Shown: positions 48,987 to 59,363 of the stretch, piece by piece | How the letters are laid out: each line of letters begins with the position of its first letter | How positions within the stretch are numbered: the first letter of the stretch is position 1 | Assembly: GCA_029224185.1 (NCBI GenBank) | Contig: CM055188.1 | Location: forward strand, 7,488,497-7,552,496 | Reading direction: 5' to 3' | DNA: 64,000 nucleotides | DNA from: Karalla daura | Lineage: Eukaryota > Chordata > Actinopteri > Chaetodontiformes > Leiognathidae | Notes under the pieces: generated by a model | Databases searched by the model: none | What the model was told of the DNA's origin: nothing | What the model saw: only the letters and a program-made list of their open reading frames with translations | Position numbers and translations under genes: made by a program

Positions 48987-49259
48987 TCAGTTACTGGTCA
49001 TGGCGATACTTGTAGTGCTGCCTGGCTCCGGACCAAGACACTGCTGTAATCGGGCTTCTTCGACCACCTCTGCCTCTTCACTCTCCGGTGCAGGTTCTGA
49101 CTCTGGTGTATACATAAATGACTGAATTACAAAATCTGCAGCCCAGTCACATTTGTCATTCACTGTGTGCCATGAAGAAAGGACTGTTGCTGTTGTTTTG
49201 AGTCTGTCACGTATGTACTGGGCCAGCCCCCACTGCAGCTCTGTCCTGCCTGTAGCCAA
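48987..49259 (-). other. 90-codon open frame with an acidic, protein-like stretch, origin unknown
   Basis: The frame begins MATGRTELQWGLAQYIRDRL, has a DKCDWAADFVIQSFMYTPE stretch, then an acidic low-complexity run (PESEPAPESEEAEVVEEARL), and ends PGSTTSIAMTSN. Its balanced composition is more protein-like than other small frames here. It could be the C-terminal remnant of a transposon-derived gene or a chance frame. No splice sites are obvious and no domain is recognised. Confidence 0.25.
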
Positions 49260-52200
49260 TCAGCGCTTCTTTACGATTATTACACAAGACATCCAGTCAG
49301 GTCAAAACTTTGCATGTGCTCTCACAAGAGAAAGTCATAGTATGAAAAATAATCAGAATGAGCCCCATGTTTGATTTTTTTTTCCTAATAAATTTTGAGT
49401 TTAAGGGAGACTGGATATGTGAAAAGACCAGGTGAAAGACCATTCCTGTAATCTAAAATCAAATCAGATCGCGATGAAGAGGTTTTACTACACTCACTCT
49501 GCAATAAATACATCCTATTAAAACATTGATATTGCAAAGCCCACTGGATATTCACCCCTAGATGAACTTCAATAATGTCTCCATTTCTAGACATGTTCAG
49601 CTATTTAATTGAAAAGCTCAGACTTATTGATGGGGTAATGTTGCTTGCAGTTGCAGTCATTTAACATCATGCGGAGGTCAACGGCACATAATCAAGCTTC
49701 ATTACATCACAGTTCAGGGGACTCTTCAATTACACACCACGCATACCTCATTGCAGAGCAAATGAGAACAGAACAGTGGAGCCGATGCCGCTTGAAGCAC
49801 TGCTGTGCAATTGTTTCTCATGCATGTGTTGTGTGATAGAAGCTCCAGTCATGTGATGGCGCACGTCACGTATGTCTGAGCCTATTTCCATTGCACAGTG
49901 TAATGCTTTGCCTTTTCTAGGAAATGGTTTTGGTTGTTGCCATAGGGGTTCCTCAGGGTATCAGGGTCTTAGGGTTGCAGGATGGAGCATCACAATATTT
50001 TCTCTGCTCTGCTTGAGGTCACATGGGTGGTTGTTGTTTTTAACTCTTTTACCTGCTCAGCAATCACCATGTCCACCCGTGCTGCTGCTGACAGCCCTGC
50101 ATGTCACCTAATGACTCTAATCACTCCATTAGCCACCGGAGCACTCAGAAACACTGCTTGGTCGGGTCAGGTTTAATCCACTCACTGTTCAGTCTATTCA
50201 GGATGAGGGAGTGCTGCCAGATTTCACTATTCAAAATGTAATGTTCACAAATTTTGTCCTTATTTACCCACAGCAAGATAACATGAGTCAGTGCATTAAG
50301 ATAATAAAATGCTGCTTTTATTCATTGTTTTTTTGTGGTCCTGATGTGATGAATATGCGGTGTCATTTGATGTTTCCCTGAAGGGAAAGGCACAAGATAA
50401 ACAAGATGTAATTATTAACATTTCTTCCATCAAGTTTCTCTGTGGAAACTTTTTCTTTTGAATCAAATGTTGTCTAAATGAACTCAAGTTAGTATTTGTT
50501 AAGCTCAGTTAATTTAGCCTGTACTGTGCTTCAAAGAGTGATTTACCACACACATTTTTATAAGCTGTTCTTTGCCAGCAACTGTTTCCCTGCAATTTAG
50601 AGTTTCCTACAGCTCAAAATACGACCGTGTGAATAGCTGTGTGTTTGGTTAAGTGACCAGTGCATGCTGGGATAAGGTCAAGACTAATATGATGTTTGAT
50701 TTGGACGTACTTTTGTAGTGTAGGGCTGAAAACAGGACATTTTCTAAATAAGGTTGGGCCCCAGACAGGAGCGGACAGCAGCCTGTCAAAGATAGTCACA
50801 TAAGAGAAAAATAAAGTATAAAAAAAAAGAAACTCCGCTCACCATAATACCTGTAAATGAAAGCTTAGTTGTGGGACAAAACAGATAATCTACTTTAACA
50901 AGTAGAGTGCAAGTAGTGTATTTGATTCAGAATAGTTCCAACACCAGCAAAAAGATTCAGATATCAGAGCCATATAGAAAATAAAACAAAACAAAAGGAA
51001 ATCACATTCACAGAGGAAAAACAAAACAAAAACAAATCACTGTGGAAGGTTTATAAGCCACTTAAAGAAATTATTTAGGTCCTTACAGTCTGTGAGGGTG
51101 TGTGGGTGTCAGAGTGGGCATGAGTTAAGTCTGATTGTTCACTTTTGCAGATTGTCAAAAAAATTGGTAGAGAGGGTGTGTGTGTGTGGGTGTGAAGTTA
51201 CATGGGGGGGGGGGGGGGGGGGCAGATGAAATTGGGGTAAAGGGAAAGGTTTTGGTGGGTCTGTCAGGCAATGTGAACAGGAGTGAGAGAGAAAAAGAAG
51301 CCAGGAGATGAATACGCAGACACACTTGTCTGTAAGACAGTTAGCCAGACCAATTCAGTAGCTCCAAAGTGCCAGGTTAAAGGATTTCTGCCAGCCTTTT
51401 CACACTTTCTGTAAGCTCTTTAGGTCCTTGATGGCTTGTATCTCATTTTCAAGATATATATGTGGGTTTTGCTGCTCAACTCACTTCAGTGTTGTCCTCC
51501 CTGCTGCCTTTGTCTGCACAATCACCTCACCTTGGCCCCTAAGTGCTTTCTGTAGTCCCACCTATTACTTCTGAGGAGGAAGTGAAATCAGTGCTTCCTG
51601 TCACCATCTTTTTTACATTTATATGAAGTTAAAATTTTTTCTTAAACTTAAGGTCCTGTACAGTACATGTGAGTCTTGATGTTGCGGCTCATCGTTACAA
51701 AAACAAGTGCACATGATGACACTTGTGCACAGTCTGTGCACAGTCATGAAATCTGAGTAATTGCTCTCTTATAAAGTGAAGATGAGCCACAGCTTATCCT
51801 CCATATGATACCTGCCCTGCTGACAGTCCTGTGGTTTCACAATCTGGTTGGGTCCAAGTCTGTTGCTGCCAAAATCAATAGAGAGAAGCCACCCCAAACA
51901 CGAGGTAATTATGGGAGCCAGCAGGACACTGGCAGTGCTGACAATACTCTGGTTGTGTTGAAGAACTACTTCCTATTCTTCCTTTCAAGCCATGAAAGTA
52001 GTGAGAGCCGTGACCAAGACCAGCTCCCCGGAGCTCTACATTTCTTTACCGGTATCCATTTCAGAGAGGCAAATTATCTGGTGATCAAAAGTATTATGAT
52101 GATTGTTCAGTCATTTGAAAGGCTTTTTCATCTGTTTGTTTCAGGTTAAATACAGGTTTGCTTGCTCTTAATATATTACCGTAAAGATTCTTACAGAGTG

Positions 52201-52526
52201 TGAAATTCATTGCCACAATCTCATGTACATGTACCGTGCGTGCAAGGTAACACATGCAAGCAAACCCGCTACACTTTCTTCCAGAGGTTAATTATAATCA
52301 CAGTCACAGGGTTTGTACGGTAGTACTCCAACACTGAATGCTAATTTCAGAGTGTGCAGTTGTTGCCATTAGGTGTCTTTAACTCAAATCAATCACAAAA
52401 AAAAGCATTTGATGATGTTGGTGGTGTGTGTCATAACTGACATTATCTGATGTTTGCACATAAAGAGCTTGACACCATCAGGAGTAAACGAACAATGAGT
52501 TAAGAGTTGATCAGAGACTTACTTAC
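49260..52526. other. non-coding stretch
   Basis: No gene is seen. It holds an A-rich stretch (50818-51040) and the G19 run (51204-51222). Confidence 0.5.
51204..51222 (+). repeat. homopolymer of 19 G
   Basis: Nineteen uninterrupted G residues, preceded by GTGTGTGTGGGTG. Such a run can fold as a G-quadruplex and is also error-prone in sequencing, so the exact length is uncertain. Confidence 0.9.
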
Positions 52527-52592
52527 CTTCCTCCCAGCTGTTGAAATATGTACCATCCCCTAGATGGTGAACAAATGAAAAGCAACCGTGCC
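52527..52592 (-). CDS. possible 66-nt exon on the minus strand, gene unknown
   Basis: On the minus strand an acceptor CTGTAACTTCATTCAG precedes 66 nt (a multiple of three), followed by a perfect donor AAG/GTAAGT. Two of three frames are open. One reads HGCFSFVHHLGDGTYFNSWE, the other begins ARLLFICSPSRGWYIF. The polypyrimidine tract is weak. It lies opposite in strand to the other candidate exons, so if real it belongs to another gene. Confidence 0.22.
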
Positions 52593-54829
52593 CTGAATGA
52601 AGTTACAGATTTGAAAGTTGTTAATGTCATTGGATCAGTCACATAGACATTTCATGCAGTGATGTTTCAAATAATGCATTACAAAAAATGATACTTGATT
52701 TATAACTTTATCACATTGATCCTTGGATGATTCCTACCCCTTGGGAGGTATCTTTGTGGTACCCTTGCTCAAGGACACCACAGCTGGGGGGCTTGAACCA
52801 CCAGACTTACTTCCAAGGACCACTTGCAAGACTCTGGTGACAATAATTTTAACCTTTTGAAGCAGGTAGACGTGAGAATAACAGCAACTAGAGGTAGATT
52901 GAACTGCAGCAGGACATCAGAAGACTTCTAATAACTCATACCACCACCTTCTATTTTTAGAACGGAGGACAGACACGTCTTGTTGTCTTCAGATTTTTGA
53001 TGTCTTGTAGATTTCAGTCACTGATTTGTTCTCTCAAAGTGTTCTCTGCAGTTTGGTGGCGTGTAAGCATTAAATTTAGTCTCCACTGCCTCAGGAGAGG
53101 ACTGTGAACAGAGTGGGAAGCAGACAGTCACAATGAGAGACAGAGTCAGAGAGGGAGATGAAACTAATGAAATGAGAAATGGAAAAAAAAAACAGTCAAG
53201 TCTCAGCATGACCCACATACAACTGTTCCTGCAGTTGCACACCATCTGATTAACATGACAACTCTGAATACTTAGGTACTCACTTGAATGAAAGACTCAT
53301 AACTTGTTTAATCAATGCCCCCACCCCCTGCACATACACACACACACACACACATACCCTGACCAGCGCTGTCCTGTGTGAGCAGAGATCCTCTTTCATC
53401 ACCTCATTTCACCTACGTCCGATACGCAGTGCAGTGCCCAGAAAAGGTGTGATTGTACTTCACTCACATGCTTCATCCTTCTCTGCTGAAGCTCTACTTT
53501 GTTCAAGTGATTCCTGTCTTCGCTGGGGTAACGCTGTCTTCCCCAGGTGAGTGCTAGAGCGACAAAAAACACAAATGTGTGGGTTTTTTTGCATTGTGAC
53601 CTAGCAGTTACCTGGGTTTCAGAGCAGGAAATGAAAGAAAACGCTTTGTGTATGTGATTTTCCTTGCACCATATCACCTTGTGTCCACACAAACACGCAT
53701 ACACAGCGAGCTCTGTAACATTATACACACACTCACAAACACACACTCAGGGTGAGCACAAACCAACATGCCCGCATAAGACTACGCTTCCTTTTATGGG
53801 TCTGTTTCGGGCCTGCAGGTCTGGCTTATCGATTGGTGCTGCTACCAGTACATCTTCTGGTGCTTGAAACTCTCAAAAGAACTATAATTGTAACCCTAGC
53901 AAGCAGCTAAATCTGCTTTCAGAGGCAATGCCTCACAGCAAAGATGCAGGAGGGGGAGGGATGCACATAAGACTGTGGATGCACAATCTGATACAGTTTC
54001 CCAAAGAGTAGCGCATGTTTGGTAATGTGGTGCCATTTATTATATATAGATCTTTTTTTTTTAGCTTCCCCATGCACATAGTACTATACTTGCAGGATAA
54101 CCCTGTATTAACGTGCAATGAGCTGAGTCACAGCAAAGCATCTGAATGACTTGTAATCCAAATCTCCTGCTTTGGACTGTGAGCTGCTCCCATGTACATT
54201 TTACAGTGGATTTATTTAGGAAGATGAAATGATTCAGATTTTAAATGCTTATTTGTGCATGCAGAGCTATTTTTGGTGCAGAGCGGCAGTGGAGGTCCAG
54301 TGAACTCCTTTCATGCAAGACCACTTTGTTGTGACTCTGAGCTGTAATGTGTAGTGATGCCTTCTACTGTCTTATGCAGGAGGATTAGGAAAATGTGATG
54401 TCTCTGTACTACATCAGGCAATGTTGACCTGTGCTCACTTTTCTGCGGGCTGGCAAGTGATTTCCTCCTTTATGTGAGAGCTTGCCATAGGATCGGCAGC
54501 ATGTGAGAGCTTTTCAGCTAACTGTCTGCTACTGATGTTTCAAATGGACAATGGAGTGGTTATGTTGATTTCTGCAGAAATGGTGAGAGGAACCGTCAGA
54601 TCAATTCAGTATAGGAATAAGGGATTTGAAGTCACCTTGCATATGAAGTATGTCTTTCATTTTTTTTTACTTTGCTTTCAAGCCTGCATCTGTCCACATA
54701 ATTTAATTTGATATGAATAAGCAGAGTTTCTGAGGGAATAGGCAAGGCAGCAGCCATAGCATCGATGGTGAATGGGCAGCTCTCTGTCACAGACTGATCA
54801 AGAGAAAAGACAGGAGGTGGAGATGGAGA
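52593..54829. other. non-coding stretch with a possible SINE fragment
   Basis: No gene is seen. 52735-52830 (TACCCCTTGGGAGG, ACCCTTGCTCAAGGACACCACAGC, GGGGCTTGAACC) resembles the body of tRNA-derived fish repeats. A short CA tract lies at 53336-53354. A perfect donor CAG/GTGAGT at 53544-53552 has no convincing acceptor upstream. Confidence 0.45.
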
Positions 54830-54916
54830 GCAAACAAAGGAGAGACATCAGAAGATAGAGAGAGAGGCAGAGAGAGAGGGAGCGTTCGCCTCTGAATTAA
54901 AGAGTCTGTAGAAGGT

Positions 54917-54971
<55 letters not shown>

Positions 54972-55196
54972 TCTGTGCGTGTGAGGAAGAGGAAGAGAGG
55001 AAAATGGGGAGGGTTGGACAGAAAGGGAGGGTGCTGCTCTCTGCATCATCTGACAGGAGAGAGGCTGATCTCCGACAGCAGGTGTTGGAGGATAGAGAGG
55101 GACTGAGTCAGACACACAGAGGAAGCCATATGCAGAGGAGCGCTAAGTTGTTGAGGAAAGGAGATCGAGCTGCGAGCGAGGCAGAATCACAGGCAG
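54830..55196 (+). other. possible 5' (UTR) exon with alternative donors
   Basis: The segment is purine-rich (GAGA tracts), GC-richer than its surroundings, and ends in a strong donor CAG/GTAAGC (GT at 55197). A second good donor, AAG/GTACGT, lies at 54914, so two 5' exon forms are possible. Between them is a long GT microsatellite (54919-54970). A frame across it (MCVCVC...) is a repeat artefact, although its 3' part, from EEEEERKMGRVGQ to AASEAESQAG, stays open up to the donor. No TATA box or clear start is seen. The exon call rests on composition and donors only. Confidence 0.25.
54919..54970. repeat. (GT)n microsatellite
   Basis: About 23 uninterrupted GT units, then GTATGTGTGT. Confidence 0.95.
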
Positions 55197-55586
55197 GTAA
55201 GCAACAGCATACTCACTCTGCAGCTGTTGAAGGACAGATGAGTGGAGACAGAAAGAGAAAATGACCTATTTGATACAAGTGGCTGAATAAGTCTATCTGT
55301 TGCTCAGCTTTATGTCCAGCTGATCTTGCTCATGCTCCTCATCCTCAGACACTATAGTCCCTGAACTTTCCCTCTCCCTCCCTCTGTTCTCTCTCTCCTC
55401 ACTCAGGAAGCAGCAGACTGGCATCTTGAGTAAATGAGTCTGCTTTCATTGTGCATTAGCTACTGGACTTGATTAGATTAACTGCTCTCTACTAAGTGGA
55501 CCTGCAAAGCTTTGGGCTTCATGTGTCTGCTGGACTGTGTGTGCTTGGCTCCCTCTTCTCTCTCTCTCTTTCCCTCTCTCCCTGTG

Positions 55587-55588
<2 letters not shown>

Positions 55589-55621
<33 letters not shown>
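55589..55621. repeat. (GT)n microsatellite
   Basis: About 16 GT units following a CT-rich stretch. Confidence 0.9.
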
Positions 55622-55623
<2 letters not shown>

Positions 55624-55973
55624 GTCAGATGCAGCCAAGCAGACTATTGCTCTTTAAGCTAAAAAAAGAGAAACAATTCCAAACTGCAATTTTTCTCCCC
55701 TGTTTAGAAATCTCAGGAATGACTGGGTTGAGAGCAGGAATTTAATGTGTAATGCCAGTTAAAAGCAGAGGCTGGGGGCACTGCAGTGTAGATGAATTGG
55801 AAAATAACAGTACCGTCTCATATTCAGTGAAGCTTCATTTGAATGCTACATCAACAAGTTTTGGAAAGCAAATGTGTCAAAACATTTCTAGAGTTTTTCC
55901 ACCAATTCACTTTTGCTGGAGTGAGAATATCTTTTTGGATTTTGGAGACATATATTAAGGAACTGACAGTTGA

Positions 55974-55998
55974 ATGATAATGATGATGATGATGATGA
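55974..55998. repeat. (ATG)n microsatellite
   Basis: About seven GAT/ATG triplets. Confidence 0.85.
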
Positions 55999-56184
55999 CT
56001 AGGTCTTACAGCTTTACGACCAAAAAACTGAATGCAAGCAAGTCCCTTCGTCATTTTGTTACAATGGGCAAAACATTTCTTTAGCCTTCACTTTGAGGAG
56101 TACTTTCAGCAAAGCTGTTGGTGTCGTTACCCACTGAATTTTGACTTGAAATAACCATCTTATTTACCAGGTGATGGCTGATGT

Positions 56185-56215
56185 CTGTGTGTGTGTGTGT
56201 GTATGTGTGTGTGTG
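56185..56215. repeat. (GT)n microsatellite, interrupted
   Basis: Two GT runs separated by an A. Confidence 0.85.
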
Positions 56216-56369
56216 GCAGGGGTGTTGCTATGCTCTGATCTATGTACTTAAGTAAACAAATTTTCCTGTCTTCTAAATTGATTTATCAGAACTTCAGGAT
56301 GCATGACACATGATGTATCATTACAACATGAATAACTGAGGGAATTATTTGTTTGCTTCTTATACAGAA

Positions 56370-56420
56370 AGCTATAATATAGCTATAATATAGCTATAAT
56401 GTAGCTATAGCTATAATATA
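56370..56420. repeat. short tandem repeat, 11-bp unit AGCTATAATAT
   Basis: Three adjacent units, an AGCTAT partial and one further unit. The core AGCTAT/ATAGCT is self-complementary. Confidence 0.8.
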
Positions 56421-57386
56421 CTTGGTGGCACTTGTGATCTTTGTACAGACGACCCAAGGTTTTCTTTTTGTGGAAGACTGTGCAGTCACCAAAGTTGTGT
56501 ACGTAGGTTGTTTGTTTTTTTGTTGTGACTGCACCATGCCAGCACTCAATCAAATGATATCTGAACCTTTTTTTCTGTGCCTCTGGTATATTTTGTCTAC
56601 CAATTCAGCTGTTTCATTAGCAGATATGGATGTATGCAGCCTAAGGTCAGTAATGTTTTCTGTACTACTGTAGAACAATTGTAGATTTTAGCGACAAACC
56701 CCTGATATGAGGCTTTAGAGTCTTCTCACAGTTATGTCTTTTTATGATGTGTTTATACTATTCGACCTTGTCAGTTTGGTTTCAACATATTTTAATAATG
56801 CAGTGTTTTTTTTAATTATTATTATTTTTCTCTGCTGCAGTGATAAATCTCACACTGGAACATGCTGCGAGCCTGATTTTCTCTCACTCTGCTCACACTT
56901 TGCTGCTGAAATCTTCTCATCCATATGTTTTCACATTTTACACATTGTTATTGCAATGCTTTGGATTGTAAAAATGCAGCAAACCTACCTTTAAATGAGC
57001 TCATAATACCGAATGAAACTCCACCTGTGTTATGCCCAATAGCAATACAACTTTATGCAGCAATGACTTATGACTGAATCATATGGCCCCACGTATCTGT
57101 TGTTGTTTTGTTTGCTTGCCTCATGAAAAATAAAAAAAAAGGAAAACTAGTAAAAACTAGTTGGTAAAGGTGAGGCAAACATGGCATTTAAGGGATACGA
57201 TGTTTTAAGTCCAAAGGTCACAACACATATCTCTAGAGAAAAAACATATTTTTGTGGATGACTGAGACATTACTTTGCATTTGTTCTCAACATGTGAAGC
57301 ACTGGCTAAGCTGTTTGGCTCTGTCTGACTCACTTTTACCCTCTCCAGCTCTCTGAGCTATCCTGCTCAAACATATGTCTAAAGCT

Positions 57387-57426
57387 CCTCTGTGTGTGCG
57401 TGTGTGTGTGTGGGTGTGTGGGTGTA
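57387..57426. repeat. GT-rich microsatellite
   Basis: An imperfect GT tract with CGT and GGT interruptions. Confidence 0.8.
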
Positions 57427-58574
57427 TACAGAGGCAGACAAATAAAGTTGGTTGGTTGAATCCTTCCATCACCTCTGTCCATTGGCTTCCTCTTCTCAAA
57501 ACTGAACCCAGTGGCACAAGAGAAGGAGATCGGCCATGTGGCTGCAATCTCACATATGTACAGTGCATTTTGTATGGACATTATTACCGGCACCACATCT
57601 ATGAAAGTCCCCAGCTAAACTCAAACGTCTTTTCCCACACAGCGGTGCTCGCATGGTCCCTAGCAAATGGCTATGGTGATCAGCCTGAACTGTCAGAAAC
57701 ATTTGTGCCTTTAGATGTGTTATAGTCCAGTGGGGGGGGGGATTGTTTAGGTTATTCACTGATATAACTGGCAAAAGGAAATTTGTCTCAGACATGCAGT
57801 GTATACAAGCATTTATTTTACTGCGGAAAGTCTTTAATTTTACATTCCACAAATGAAGAAATGACATGGCCACACTATTGCTCAGCTCACATAATTCATT
57901 AATTCTAACCATAAGACAGCAGTGAGCACAGAAAACATAATAATGTATTAGTTACTTAATTATACAAAAATTGCTTGGCTTCTGGATCCTGGAGGCATGT
58001 AGCTACAATTCCAGCTGCAGATAGATAAACAAACAGCAGCTCATAGATACTACTTCATGCCTGCACCATTTACTCAAAGTTAATGTAAATAATGTACGAC
58101 TTGCATTTTAATATTACACCCAATTAAAAGAAGTAAAGGTGACTATATAAATCTAGTGACTGGAATGCATGAATAGCCACTGAGAGCTGCATTAATTGGT
58201 GGGGACAGTTTTTTAAATGGATTATTGTGAGGATACAAAGACTGTTTTTACTCAGGTACAAAAAAAACAAAACCTGAGAAAAGTAGAGCACTCCCTAAAG
58301 GCATTAAGGGGAGCTTGTGCCCTGTTCAGCCCCTTATCTCCTCTGTAATCCCAACCATGTTTTTATCCTTGTAATTAATGGTGTGCATACAATTTTGAGC
58401 AAAGATTCAAATGATTAATTATTCTGAAATCATCTCATAAATGCTCTTCCAAATGTGGCCTTTTCCTTTAAGATGACTTGGAATTTTTGAACATCGGGAC
58501 ATTTGTCCTGTGTCGTAGATTTTTTGCTTCTTCATTAAGTGTGACATTATTAAGTGACTCAGGGTAGGGGTGAG

Positions 58575-58587
58575 GTTGCTAGGTGAC
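58575..58587 (-). promoter_or_regulatory. X-box-like RFX binding site
   Basis: On the minus strand GTCACCTAGCAAC matches the X-box consensus GTNRCC, 0-3 bases, RGYAAC exactly. RFX factors bind such sites in promoters of ciliary and other genes. No promoter or gene is visible nearby, so function is not supported beyond the motif. Confidence 0.3.
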
Positions 58588-59323
58588 ACACTGCTATTGC
58601 AGCTTGGACAAAGAATTTATCCCGTTGTGGAGTAAGAAACTCAGGCACTCTTAGCACAGCATGTCAGCCACAGAGGAAGAGGTGCTTGAACCTGCATAAC
58701 ATACGACTATAAAAAAAATGAGCCTCGGATGCACATGCACAGCTGTGAAAGCAGATGATGGTGGATCTTTAAACCTCAGCCTGAGCAGAGGAGGGAAATG
58801 GTGCCACAGTGTGCAGCCATAAGATCCCAGGTAGTTAATCAGCTGTGACTGAAGAGTGAACCTTTCACCCAGCTCCCCGTGTAAGCAGGTTGCCGATAGG
58901 GAGGCAGCCAAATTTACTGTTTAAAGTGGCCAGATAAGTGATGGCCGGGACGAGCCACCAGCATGTCAATCATCCCTCCAAGATGACACCATGACCCTGC
59001 CACCTGGCTTTGGCTGCACACTCTACTCACCCTTGCCAAACATCACATCTAGTGCTCATTAGGACTCTGCAGCATTCAAATTGACTCAATCACCCAGTAG
59101 TTTATTGATGCCACTCAGGTTCACCACGAGTGTGGAGCAGATGAAAATGTGTACCTATCTATAATTTCTATATAGTTATCAGCACATTATGGTTTTCCAT
59201 GGAGATTGTTCCATCTCCAGTGCACGTTACAGTAGTTGTGGGATTATTGTTATCAGGTGATGAAGATTGTCCACATTGGAATGACAGGTTCTGCATCATA
59301 TATGATGAAAAAAAAACATTTGA

Positions 59324-59363
59324 CTAATAATAATAATTATTATTATTATTATTATTATTATTG
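59324..59363. repeat. (AAT)n(ATT)n self-complementary microsatellite
   Basis: TAA/AAT triplets switch into about nine ATT triplets, so the two halves can pair. A slippage-prone hairpin is likely. Confidence 0.9.

Noticed and set aside
53280..53552. Exon-like open frame ending at a perfect CAG/GTGAGT donor
   Set aside because: No convincing acceptor lies upstream and the frame starts inside a CA microsatellite.
54923..55264. 113-codon frame beginning with Cys-Val repeats
   Set aside because: The first part is a GT microsatellite in translation. Only the splice donor downstream is of interest.
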